NCBI GenBank assembly: GCA_031310005.1
Contig: CM062380.1
Coordinates: forward strand, 3,286,001-3,350,000
Direction: 5' to 3'
DNA length: 64,000 bases
From: Dactylellina haptotyla
Taxonomy: Eukaryota > Ascomycota > Orbiliomycetes > Orbiliales > Orbiliaceae
Part shown: piece after piece, positions 37,101 through 50,500 of the stretch
How positions within the stretch are numbered: the stretch's first letter is position 1
Layout: every line of letters begins with the position of its first letter
Notes under the pieces: generated by a model
What the model was told of the DNA's origin: nothing
The model's input: only the letters and a program-made list of their open reading frames with translations
Databases searched by the model: none
Made by a program: the position numbers and the translations under genes

Positions 37101-37498
37101 AGTTGAGAATGTATTATTTACAAGATACAACCTTATTAAGTATTTTTAATCTAGTATCCACATGCTCCCACTTACTCCGGTTTCCCCCTATGTAAGATCC
37201 AAACAATTCTGTATGGAAGAATGGTCTCGGTATTTCGAGGGGCGAACGGATACGATCAATAGCGGGTGGAAAGGAGTTCTCTGGGCCAATGCGGCAATCT
37301 TTGCGCCTAACACTGCGTTTAATTTCATCGCTGGCTCATCGTTTCAGGCGAATTGGTTGGACGATGGCGCCACGAGGACATGGTATTTAGTTTTCGCTGC
37401 CGGTAAGTAGATAGCCAGAGAGAGAGGGTTTAGTCTCTTGTACACGTGGAGACTGATACTAACCTTCAAATTTCGCAGGACTTGGAGGAGGTAACTAA
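34197..37498 (+). CDS. eng1: GH81 endo-1,3-beta-glucanase
   Basis: Predicted 933 residues from nine exons: 34197-35023, 35093-35165, 35230-36283, 36339-36436, 36491-36683, 36741-36967, 37030-37091, 37155-37402 and 37479-37498. All phases close. The enzyme would cut beta-1,3-glucan internally during cell separation or wall remodelling. Family signatures run in order: NKFWGNLVLGNGN, the beta-sandwich part, SVAWLPGSNRKWTAKAL, VYDTKWGGL, FGNAFYNDHHFHYGYFIYTAA, FDFFNGHSWATGLYARTDGK, and the catalytic-glutamate motif DEESTSEDYNFSYAMKLWG (about 757-775), ending MLPLTPVSPYVRSKQF and WYLVFAAGLGGGN. The hydrophobic stretch ITLLLILQFFLIPGSSA lies at residues 70-86, not at the very N-terminus, so this product would be a signal-anchor (type II) protein unless translation starts later. 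The intervening region to about residue 190 is Pro/Ser-rich. The symbol follows the yeast ENG1 family; orthology is not tested. Confidence 0.9.
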
Positions 37499-38374
37499 TA
37501 GTCGGGCGGAATTCTTGCATTGGAGTTCGGAATTGGGTATTGAGATGGAACATTGATCACTCTTTTGGGAAACTGGCGGTTACGGCGTTCTGTTTGAGCT
37601 CTTTCTTTTATGAAGTTCTTTTGGTTGGTGTGGTGATGTTTTTTGGATTTAAAACTAGGAGCGGCTAAAGGATGGGACATTCATTATACTTTCTCAGGTT
37701 TCGATGGTCGAAATTGTGGGATGGCGTTAACAGCGGTGTGTCTTTAGCAAAAAGGGAAAACTAAACAAACAAAAAATGGAATTTTGAATTTTGAACTAAA
37801 TTCTGAGTTTAGAGTTTTAAGAGATCGAGATCTGTCACGTTGGGTGCAGGCCTGTGGCGTACCGTCAGCCTAAGGGGATATTTCCAATTTTGCTTCTGCC
37901 AACTTTTATCGACAAAAAATTGCCAACCCCGCTACAGATCTATAGAGCGCGTTAATTCACGAATCTCACGAATAAAATACAAGGGATAGTGGTGCACGGT
38001 GGGGGTTTGGCTCTATACAACAGAAAGGGGATCTGATGTCAGCAATTTCTGGGCTCAGTAATCACCAAACAAGTCAGTTCTTGGTAGATAGATAGCGGAT
38101 CGCCCTTGACGAATCTTGCAAGGATAATACGATCTTGGATTAGTAGCGTTGAAATAGGAGAAATACAAAAGCCCATGAAATATCTGATCATTAAAATGTA
38201 TTATATGTTCCCGAAGAATGCTTTGCGCTTCACACACCCAGGATATCCTCTATGTACAGTTTCAATCTATGACAACGCTAAACTTATAAACGCCAATTAA
38301 TATATCCAACGATTCCGACGTCGATAAGGTGACATCATTCTCAAACATCGTAGGTTGTGACCCTTGTCGGACAA
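37499..38374. other. Convergent 3' intergenic region
   Basis: Lies between the stop of the GH81 gene (plus) and that of the GH128 gene (minus). It is AT-rich with only short ORFs. Expected contents are two 3' untranslated regions; no terminator signal is specific enough to call. Confidence 0.5.
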
Positions 38375-39400
38375 CTACAAAACCCAGGAGATAATTGCCA
38401 CAACAAAAGCAGAGATGGCGAATGACTGCAACTTGTTAACGCTAAGATTGCCAGCACCTCCCTTGCCAGTTATCGACGCGGCCTGCTGCTCATCTTTATT
38501 CAGGTACCAGGCACCGATGTAGGTCAAACCACCTTTCTCATTCAACAGGGCGGCGTTCGGGCCCACGTTACTGACGTCACTGCGGAAGGATCCAAACCAC
38601 GAATAGCGTCCGACATTATCCATCCTATCAAAATATTCCATTGTCAGGTTGAAGAAATCCTGCGATGGAGCGACATCCTGGTGGTCAAGGGCGAATTCTG
38701 TGAACCAGAACGACATGTTGGGAAAGGCAGACGAGTATGTTCCGAGATGGCTAGCGACACCGTCAAAGTTGCCGTACCAATGGAGCGGGATAAAGTCGAA
38801 TGTGCACTCGTCACAGGCAGCGAAGAATCTATCGTTCGAAATGATTAGCACCTTTTCACTCAGACAAATTGGATAAAATCAATGTTGCGCATACGCTTTC
38901 ATCCACTCCAACCCAGATGGCGAACCAGTTGGAGACGGTGCACCGAGTTTGATGCCCAATTCCGCCAACGGCTGTATCGACTCCTTCCATCGAGCAGCCG
39001 CAGATTCCGGACTCACGCCGCTACCGCCAGTTCCACCATTCGCTGGATTGTCGGGTTCGTTGAATCCCAACACATACTCGATCTTGTAACCCTGACCGAG
39101 CAGCCCCTTGACATCCTCCACGAAAGTGTTGTTGTAGTCACCCCAGAGCATGGGCACAAACTCGAGATTTGTGGGGCCACCTTCGAGAGGCGCTGACGGC
39201 AAGGTTTTGTAATTATAGTACCATGTTAACGGGGAGTCTGTCTGGATCCATATTTTGTCGTCTTCCGGGTGGTCTTTGCTGGGTACATATACAAGACCGC
39301 GTTTGGGATTAGGATTGGGGCCGATCGGGTTCGCTGCGGCTGTAACGGATGCAATTAAGCACGGAAGGGTCAGGAGAACGGAGGCTCCTGAAATAAACAT
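38375..39400 (-). CDS. GH128 Asl1-like beta-glucanase, GPI-anchored
   Basis: Predicted 319 residues from exons 39400-38895 and 38828-38375. The 66-nt intron has donor GTATGC and acceptor ATAG, and the phase-2 join reads EWMKA-FFAACDECTF. It starts with a signal peptide (MFISGASVLLTLPCLIASVTAAA). The glycosyl-hydrolase catalytic core follows: KRGLVYVPS, WYYNYKTLP, EFVPMLWGD, VLGFNEPDNP with the putative acid/base E115, a DFIPLHWYG strand, and FWFTEFALDH with the putative nucleophile E213. These are the conserved spots of the GH128 (alkali-sensitive-linkage Asl1) family acting on beta-1,3-glucan. The C-terminus (GKGGAGN spacer, then FAISAFVVAIISWVL) is a standard GPI-attachment signal, placing the mature protein at the plasma membrane or wall. 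Its position 0.9 kb from a convergent GH81 endoglucanase suggests shared wall-remodelling context, not co-transcription. Confidence 0.88.
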
Positions 39401-41824
39401 TGTCGGCGAAAAGTGATCCGGTTGAATTGGAAAGAGAAATACAAACGATGGAGAGACTAGGAAACGACAGTTCGAAGTTCAAAACCCGATAGAATAGAAA
39501 CAGACATCCAGGTGGGAATTGACAAAGAGCGACTACGGTGAGAATGGAGAGGTGGATATAGGAGAGGGGCGATATGGGGAAGGAGTATGGAGGCGAGGCT
39601 GAGGCGGAAAAATTAGAACCCTTGGTATCCACGACGAGATGGCACCTTGAACAAGGACTAATGCCGCCAAATGCTCCAAAGTGCCGTTCCGGGAGTCGCG
39701 CCAATCTACATTATGCAGAGCAAAAGGGACGCCTGGTTAAAATGTGTGCCACGCGAAGACTAATAGTGCTAATTGTGGAAATTAGTTAATCCCGTTTGGG
39801 TTGGTTGCTAAAATGGCCTTTACCCCTGGCGGGCCAGATGCGATTCATACCAGATGCCAAATTGGCCGTGTTGGCTTGAATGTTGGAGACACAAGAAACA
39901 GGACCAACAGAATTGGAACGTTCGGTCAAGAATTGTGCTAGTTGTAACTTTGAGAGAATATATGTCGCGAAGTGATATTAGAGCTATTCGAATTAGTTCA
40001 TATTGGCGATTTTTCCTTTCCGCTTTCTTCCGCGAAGTGCCAAAACTCGTAATGTTGGCATTTGGATCCACTTCTTATCGGCCGCGCTAGCAGGCTGGAC
40101 CTTTTTGCTGTGTAACAACCAAACTCGGAACCCCACCAACCTGCTTCGTATTGGAACCATTGCATTGGTCTAGACAGGACAAGCTGGGGCTATAAGAGAC
40201 CAGCTTCAGCCGCTTTCGTGCATTCAGCTTGAACCCCCACTGTGAAAAACGGTTTCCTCGTATACATTCGCATCGAGGTTCCATTTTAAAAGTGAATAAC
40301 GGTTACCGGTTTTTCCGGCCAGATCCTGCCAACTAAGCCTTTCTTCGCCACTCCTGCTGATGTCGCATTCCGAATGCGATCCAGAACATTTGTTGGGATA
40401 CCCATACTAATTTGATAAGATTAACTCTCTGTGTCCACCAAAATTCAACCATTGGCTAGAATTTGACCACCGTTATCTTTTTCCCGTATTCGGTTTGCTT
40501 TCGCGATTCCTCAATGTAGAGAAATATCAAATTGCATTATCAAGCCTCTGTCTAGATCATCTGCCTATGGGCTGCACACCTTCGCGATATCAAATTTGCC
40601 AATGAACAGCTGAGGATCTAGCGCGATGGTCTGGTAGAGCCCTTCTGATAGCAAACCCATAAGTTCGGCGAAATCATAGTTGCTGTAAATATGTATATAT
40701 CCCCGATTGATAGCGCCATGATCATATGATATCTTGCGAGCCTTTTGCTCACCAGCCTCTGAATTTGATTGGCTCCCTCTTGATCCCAAGGCTTGTAATA
40801 GCGATGGATTCCGTCAATAGCTTGGGAAGGACGCCACATCGGCTTGCACAGTAACGATACTTGACCTAGGCCTATAATCTGATTTATACGTAGACCAAAC
40901 GACTCAAGTAAAAGGTGCTTAGATGCTGAATAATTTCAAGTCATGCAACAACTATATACACCCTGTCCCTGTCGATCTACGAAGAACTGGCTTACCCGCG
41001 AATGCGCCGGGTATACCCCAAGCGCATATGCAAAAGAACTTGGCATTCAAACATGTTGGAGACGGGTGTTTGAAAGCTTCTGCATCTGATACCGGACAAG
41101 CTTGCCAGTCTCGCGAAACAAGGATGTTGGTGTTTTTAAAGTTCTACAATAAGCTATATATATTGCGGGTCTCCGCACAAGGCAGGCAACATGAAAAACG
41201 TTGACAGTGCATCTTACTGTGCTTAAGCCCTAATGACTGTAGGAAGACCCGGTTTCGCGTTGGAAATTAGTCACTGGTCTCGCGCGTTCAGGCAAAGTTT
41301 TATGTTGTGAGATCAACACATGTGTCATTTTAACGGTTGAGAATCATCCAGCTCAATAGTTCACTATGCCAACGACATAATATTATTTTAGTTTAACTAC
41401 AAGCTTGTAGAAGTTAAGACAAGACGCTCTCAAATACTTAATGATAGTGTTGTCCCCCTCTCAGCCTCCTCTTTGAATAATATTTTGGTGCGGGAAATAT
41501 AGATTTAGAGGACCCCAAGGAAAAAATGATAAGGTAAAGCAAAAAGTAAAAAGATTTAAACGGCATCGCCATGCCCTCTATCGAATAATTATTCCGAATG
41601 ATGAATCTTTCTCGATTGACTCTTAGCTACTACCGTTCTAGTACGGTTCAATGATACGGGGATGATATATCAAGAATATTAGATTTTCTCGTGGCTTTGC
41701 GTTGGGCTTCAGGAACTAGAAGAATGATATGGTCAGTGAGATTTTGCCATTGTCAAAATTATAATCAAGAAAATGAGATTTCGTCCCTACCTCTTAGCTA
41801 CTGGAATGCTGCGTAATTCCAATC
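39401..41824. other. about 2.4 kb intergenic, no gene seen
   Basis: The first few hundred bases are presumably the promoter of the minus-strand GH128 gene. Longer open frames (39309-39704 minus; 40923-41204 plus) have no recognisable features. The segment from 41.2 to 41.8 kb is strongly AT-rich. Confidence 0.5.
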
Positions 41825-42166
41825 TTAGTTCCAGAAAGATTCTTGAGCATATATACCTGCTAGTTGAACCTCAAGGGCTTGGATCTCCTGAATTAAATTC
41901 TGAGAAGTCATTGGCGATGTCGTCTGAAGACCGGCCAATCTTGCCCTCCGAGTAGCAATGCCGTTCTGAATCGAGTTTATTTGTGTGCACCGTGCGCATC
42001 TTCTATCTGGCATTTCGACTGCATCAAGAACAGCGGGCTGGTTCGAAACCTTACACCGGCCATCCGGGTTTCTAGTTGCTCCTTGATCGCACATGTTGAG
42101 AGGATTTCTCCCAAGTTTCACGTAGTGCCCACAAGCCCCATAGTGATTCGCATTCCAACGGCACAT
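41825..42166 (-). CDS. Small Cys/His-rich fungal protein
   Basis: A 113-residue frame starting MCRWNANHYGACGHYVKLGR. Cysteines and histidines are arranged C-x9-C-G-H, then further Cys residues and a CARC (C-x2-C) near residues 57-60, a pattern that could bind one or two zinc ions. The second half is Ala/Gln/Leu-rich and helical (LIQEIQALEVQLAG). Small ascomycete proteins beginning MCxW...CGH are common and uncharacterised. A GCAG|GTATAT donor inside the last codons (41856) with a matching acceptor at 41809 would give an alternative end, exon 2 at 41808-41798, 106 residues, finishing LAAFQ. I cannot tell which end is used. No signal peptide, so probably intracellular. Confidence 0.65.
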   Translation of the reverse strand: MCRWNANHYGACGHYVKLGRNPLNMCDQGATRNPDGRCKVSNQPAVLDAVEMPDRRCARCTQINSIQNGIATRRARLAGLQTTSPMTSQNLIQEIQALEVQLAGIYAQESFWN

Positions 42167-44353
42167 TTTATTGAAGACTCAAAAAGAGAAATTTATGGTT
42201 TGTAATGTGCCCGCTTCCTGATCCTGACTACAAAAGGCATCACGTCATTAGTCTCTCTCTAGATACTTCTCTAGTTGCAAAGTATAAAAATAGGAATTAG
42301 AAATTATATTTCCAAAACTCACCAATCGCTCAGCTATTGTTATGAACTTGATCTAATATCTTAGGATTCCCGGAGAGGAGAATTCGTGCTCTAATTGACT
42401 GAATTGTTAGAAGAAAAGAGAAACTATGAAATTAAGGCAATGCAGGATCTTTCTAAAGGCTTCGAAGGAGAAAGAAAGGCGGTTGGTGAAAGGTGAACTG
42501 TTTTAGCAAGTGGTGGAGATTCTTTTTGAAGTAACAGAATTTTTACAGTTTATGAGACGTACCAGTGCCTCTATTATATATTTCAGCAATACGGGCGGTT
42601 TTGAAGGTTTCCTAGCACCAGAATACTCAGTAAATCGTGAAAGGTATAAAACTACATTGCACTCCGAGATATTAATTGACTTAGGAGATCGGCTGAGGAT
42701 ATCTAGGCAAATGGTCTCGCGTCATTGGATACTAATTAACCTGAAGGGCCTCAAGGGATCTAGGGAACTTCTGAAGTGATCAACTACAGGCCAAACTTAG
42801 ATAGGTGGTCTTGGGTACATGATTTGAAAGATCGTCCAACTATCTTACGGCTGAGCTTTGCTCAGCGTGGTTTACACAGCACCGTTATTCATTATTGTTT
42901 CCAGTTATATTTCACGGGGTATATCCTAGAATGACGAAGGCAAGTATCACCAAAGTCATGTTGTCCTACAATGCTATAATCTACTAGGCCGTTCTCCACG
43001 ACAGGCTATTTACCGTCAAGATGCCTAGATGCAACCCACAATCTCCAAAACTATCTGCAACTTTCCACAGGTCCCAATACTGGATTCGAAGAAACATCGA
43101 AATCCAAGTTAGGAAGTTTTTACTCTGCCGATGACTCTGTTCGCAGGACTAACTGATCAAATGAGCATATCTTTAGGAGTAGGGACAGAAGAAACTTGAT
43201 CATGTGCCAATCTTGGCGGTTTGAGAGCGGTATATGCAATGTATTGTTGTACGAGATCTAGAGAACGGCCTGAATTTCGTATTAATATAATGACAATATA
43301 ATATTAATCACGCATTCCAGGCCTGTGCTTTCCAGCGTAAGGCATGGCACATCTTGAGGTCTCCGACGCGTACTTTCAGCCGCAAAAGCAACACAATATC
43401 AAGATATAATAGGGTCCCTTGTTGGTGTTCTTTTGCTAATATGAACTGTTTTAGGTTTCGATATATCCGATTCTAGACTACCTCAACTATGTGGGAATAT
43501 TTCCAGTTTGTAAGCTTATAGGCAGTTTCGGCGAAGGAATCATTATCATTGGTTGTCAATTTCTAGCCTACGAATAGGTTGCTGTGACTGTTGGAGTATG
43601 GTGGTGTTTTCGGTACCGTTAACCTATAAAAACCCAATATCTGATGCAAAAGCGTTTTGCGCATAGTGTATTGATTTAAGAACCTGGGCTAGATTTAGGT
43701 GTATTCAATACCTGTTGCTAGCCGTGTTTGACTTGCGTAGTGGGAAATTGTATCCAATTCGCCCACGCAACAATCAAGCGGCTACCCGAATTTTGATTTA
43801 TATTCACTCGCCCGAAAACACGGCCCTTCAGTATATGCAATAAAAATTCAAGATTTTCTTTTTCGATATTTTCTTTTGCTTGGTCTTATTGCTGGTGATA
43901 GCGAGCTCCAAGTTATGGTTCAAAATCACATAACCCATTGGGTGGGTAGACATTTCCTAGATCTAGCGAACCTAGCTGTATCGCATTTTGTGCTCGAAGG
44001 TCACATTTTGGAATCCATGTACGGGAGTGTCATATCATTTCATGATATCCATGGATCATTTTTTTAAAAAAAAATGACAGCAAGGTTATATATACAGGGC
44101 TGGAATTAAGCTTAATTTGACGTCAAAACGTTCAAGCTTTTATCACGACCGCAAAGAAAATAGTCTACGAAGCCAGTCGACAACATGGTTGTTGTGTTGG
44201 AAGATGTTGCAATTCGGAAGGTATGTTTTAAGATGTCCGCGAATAGCCATCAGCAACATCAACTCCTTCGGAACATCAAACAGAAACATCAATCTTTTCA
44301 ACTGCTCACTTGCAGTATTTTCCACCTGAATTACCGAGCCTGTCAATGTCCAA
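42167..44353. other. about 2.2 kb intergenic, no gene seen
   Basis: AT-rich with short ORFs (42510-42779, 43876-44067) lacking motifs. The last 250 bases before 44354 hold the upstream region of the methionine aminopeptidase gene, including a TATATATACAGG stretch near 44088. Nothing else is recognised. Confidence 0.5.
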
Positions 44354-46057
<1,704 letters not shown>

Positions 46058-47570
46058 ATTGAATCTATATGTCATTAAGATTGTCAATTCTTTCCCACTG
46101 TTTTGCCTTGCTTTTTATCCCTTAGTGCAGGTTTTTCTCCCACTGGGTTTTCCCTGTGCTGTACGCGAATGCGAAGGGATCCTGTTCATCTTTTGAATCT
46201 TAAGTCTCTAATATCCCACTGTAAATATTGTTTGAGGATGTGAAACAAATAATCTACATATACTGTTTGCAACTATCTGTATACAAGTAACCACCACATC
46301 ACATGAAAACATAGTGACTTCCATCAAATAGCCAGAGCCCCGCCAGAGGCTGGACTAACACCGCATTTCTAATTTCGTAAAATGCGAAGCCCGATACCGG
46401 CAACCATCGATCTGCCTGTCCCTGCAAAGACTTGTATTTCCATTTAGTTGTCGCAGCATCGTCCGGACTCCACGGGAAACTGCATCTGCCACATTCCTTA
46501 GAAAAACGCCCTCCTCCCAACCTCACAGGCCTTACATTAATCCTAAATAGCCTTATTCACTGTGGGAGGGGAAACCCATTCTCGTGCGAAAAAAAACTTG
46601 GGCTGGAAAACAGCCTTGACATCAATCTTGATATCGATCGATTTCCCGTTAGCCGTGCCAGGATCTGTCGCGGACCTGCATAAAAGTGGCACGCCGGGCA
46701 ACGACATTCACCGACACGGTTCGCAGCAGGTCGACATTCCTCTCGCTTCCTGTAAATGCGCTCATGCGGATATGATCAAACAGAGCAAAATAAATCCTGC
46801 GCGATATCTTTGCTTCTGTACTGTAGCTAGCTAGCACTTTCCTGCAAAAAAGTCGCCATAAATGCGAGCTTCATTATTTTACGAAACTTGGAGGTTCTGG
46901 CGCTTCGATGCACGCAGGATCCTACCAAACTTGCAAACGCCATCTGCATTTGCATGTTCATCCGCAGCAGAGTGAGAGAAATGCGAGCTGTATGCACGAA
47001 GCAAACTTTCAAATGCACCTCACAAACACAGATATCCAAACTACTGTAGTAAAATTCTGTATGTATTTTTCTCCAAAACATGGATACTGAAAATTCAAAA
47101 TGCGAAAGAAAACACCGCAAAGCAAAAAAGAAAAAACATGAAAAGAAAAAACTATATGCAAGTTACAAAGAAACCAAAAGTGGATACCTATGCAAACCCC
47201 GTTTCCCGACGCTCGAAGAATGCAATATGCAATTAACGGGCTAACTTGCCTCTTTTTTCCCCTCCCGCCGAAAATATCTCGTTTTCTCGTCGCGTACAAA
47301 GTGGTATGGTTTCTTTGTTCTCAAAGTCGTAGGTAAATAAGATAAGAAAAGATACTATGAATTAAAATGATAAAAATTCTAGAACGAAGAAGAAAAAAAG
47401 AAATCCCGAGCCATGATACAACCGAGCTATTATATATAAAAATGACATTTTTCTTTTTCCCCCTTCTTCACTTCATGTCTCCAGGCGTCCTGCATGCATT
47501 ACGTCTTCGGTATTCATTTTACAAATTACCGGACAAGATCGCCTCAGTAGCTATTCGCAAAAAAGAAGAT
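46058..47570. other. Convergent 3' region between map2 and class V chitin synthase
   Basis: 1.5 kb between two convergent stops. 46300-46730 keeps moderately open frames on the minus strand, for example a 75-codon frame at 46299-46526 and a 54-codon ATG frame reading ANGKSIDIKIDVKAVFQPKF. Neither has a recognised motif or a confident splice link. The rest is A-rich and probably untranslated. Confidence 0.5.
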
Positions 47571-50500
47571 TCAGTTAGCCATTTTGTTACCTGTACAAAC
47601 AGAGTACCCTATACAGAGTAGGGGGAGAAAAAAGGACTTACCAGAATTAATATACGCCTTCTTAGCATCCAAACTAAGCCCGAAACGCCTCTCCAACTCC
47701 ATTTTGATGCTCTTCTTCGTCACGGTCATCAAATCTGCGGTCTTCAAAATATCGCGAATCTCCGCCAACAGCGCATCATCGCTCGGCAGCTCCATGCTGA
47801 TCAGCTCTACACCCTCACGGGTCTCCCGCATGCCAGCCCCACCCATCAACTCCGATGGTGCCAGGCTGAACCTGCTGCCGTTATTGGTGTATCTCGGCAA
47901 CGGGATCTCGTAATGGCTTGGCGCCACACCACCGTATTCACTACCAGCGGGCTTGGTACCATACGAGATACCAGAGTATTCACTCCTGGTGTCCTGCTGG
48001 GAGGTGTGTGATTCCCAGAGTTCGGCCTGGTACTCCTCCCACTTCTTGCGTGGAATCATGGATGGGTCGAATTTACCTTCGTCCGAGATGACGACCTTCT
48101 TACCCTTTTCTCCCGTGACCACACGAGTGTTACCCCACGAGAAATCGTCCATGTGCCAGAAAGCGTACAGTGGGAGACCGAAACTGAAAACGGGGATGGC
48201 GAGAATGTAAACAATCATCCAGCCAATCTGTAATTAAGAAAGTAATTAGCGTTCCGTCAAGGAAAATATATCGTGGACAGCTGCATGATAACTTACCATT
48301 TCCCACTTCCTGCGCAAGATAAAGATGATAACCTGAAGACCGTACACAGCTGCCAACAACATGAAAGCCATGACGTATTCGTTGATTTGGGGTGCCGTCG
48401 CGACGGTGTAGATCAAATAACAGAGGTAACCGACAGTAGCAGGACCGATAATAGTAGAGAGCAAGTCCAAGAAGACAATAAATCTCATACTGAAACAGCA
48501 GAAACCGCACAACTGGCTGAGTGGGATAAGTTCCACGAGATTGTGAATGGTAGAGTTAATCCAACGACGACGCTGCGACAAGAAGACCTTCCAGCTGTCC
48601 GGGGCGATAGTCCAGGCTTTAGCGGCCATGATGAACTTGGTCTTGAATCGTGGGTGGAATTTGATCAACAAGGTGGTAAGATAACGATCCTCACCAAGAT
48701 GCAACAGGTTCTTCAAATGGAGTGTGTCGACACGGATGTTTGCGTAAGTCTCAACGACTTCTTTGCTCACAAACAGTGGTTTGCCAGTTTCCGCAGTTCG
48801 AATACGGTACATGGAGAAACAACCGGGAAGACAAGTCACGGAACCGAACAAACTTTCGAAAGCTTTGGCCAGATTGTGGGAAATGAAGTATCTGTTTGCT
48901 ACCCGTTAGATATGTCCTAGGATAGAATGCGGCTGGTTGCTTTAATGAACTTACTCGTAAACCTGCATCATGGTGATGAAAGTAGACTTGGCGTTTGTAA
49001 GACCGGTTTCACCACAGACAGCGATGACTCTTGTATCGTTGATAAAGGTGGACACCATGCGTGTGCAAGAGTCGGGGGCAACCTCAGTATCTGTATTCCA
49101 ATGTCAGTTCCCGTTTCTCCGTTTGCATTCAGGCAACCAAACTTGTACTCACCGGCATCAATACCCAAAAGGTACTCGTAAAAGGTTGGGTTAACACCGA
49201 TAATGTTTCTGATTTGATGGTACATTTCCAATTCGAGAGGGCTCATTGCCAAATTATAGTGGACACGGTTCAAGAAACGCATGATGATCATCTGGGAGTC
49301 ACGTTTACCACGATTACCAGGCCTGCAGGATATTTGTTAGTATCTGTTTACCATGAGTGCGAAAATTTCGAGCACTTACTTAGAAACCTCAGAAGGCTTG
49401 CCAACCTTGACAATGACCAAGAACGGAACAATGTGACCAAGAGTATCGTAAAGTCCAGAGTAGACCTTACCCATGTTGTGCTGCTTCAAACCTTCACCCA
49501 AACTCTCAAAGCTGAGAGCCTCAGGTTCTTGACCAGTCCATCCCAAAATGTCAAGTACGATCCTTGGCGTGGGCTTATCGTTACCTTGACCGATAATCAT
49601 ACCGTCACAAACAATCACGAGCAGCTTCCTCTTGTCGTCGTACTTCATACGAGCGAGAGAGTCAATGGCACGACGAAGGGAATCCTCATCTTCGGTATAA
49701 GCCGGCACCTGACAGATAACAAACTTATCCAAAGCTTCAGGCAGATTCGTACGTGTGAATTGCAAGGCAGCCAAGAATTTGAAGAAAATGACGGAGACCA
49801 AGATGATTGTAACCGCGAGAATGATGTAGTTGGAGAATTTACAAACCGGCGAGTTACGGGTATCAACCTTACCGACGAAGTAGAGGTAGCGCAAGCAGGA
49901 TCGCTGCGAGGCTCTGGAGGCAGGATCTAGATTCAAGGCGTCCCAAAATTTGGTAACATCTTCACCTGCACGGTCCGTGAATAGAGAGAGAACATTGGAA
50001 TCGAAGAGTTGCAGGTCAACGTTTGAACCTGCGTCCTGGCCATCAGGAACAGCAAGGTATGGACCACCGCCAGAAACGTAGTTTGTAAGATCAAAGACAT
50101 CGTCGCCGATTATAGCAATCTGTCTCTGCTTCTTTCCTTGACGCGTAACTTCTTCGGGAGAGTAGCCGATATGCCCCTTCTTGTAGTTCGCACGGAGCCT
50201 AAGGAGGAGTTCGTAGTACCAATCTGGACGGACATCAGTAGGGTCGGTGGAGTATCTGAAGTCGTGGTATTGAGCGTTACGGTCGTAGCTAGTGGAGTTG
50301 GGGTTGATGTAGTCAATAACGATATACGGATTGACACCCTTGCCGTCCTTTCCTCTGCAGAGGGCGGAGACCTGGACTGGGAAGATCTTGGAAGCGTCGC
50401 GACCACCGTAGTTGAGAAGTTGCTCGGGCTTGACGATTGGTGGGTAGTGATGAGTCGAGAAAGAACCGAGATCGAAAACCTCACCACGAATGGCAGTGTA

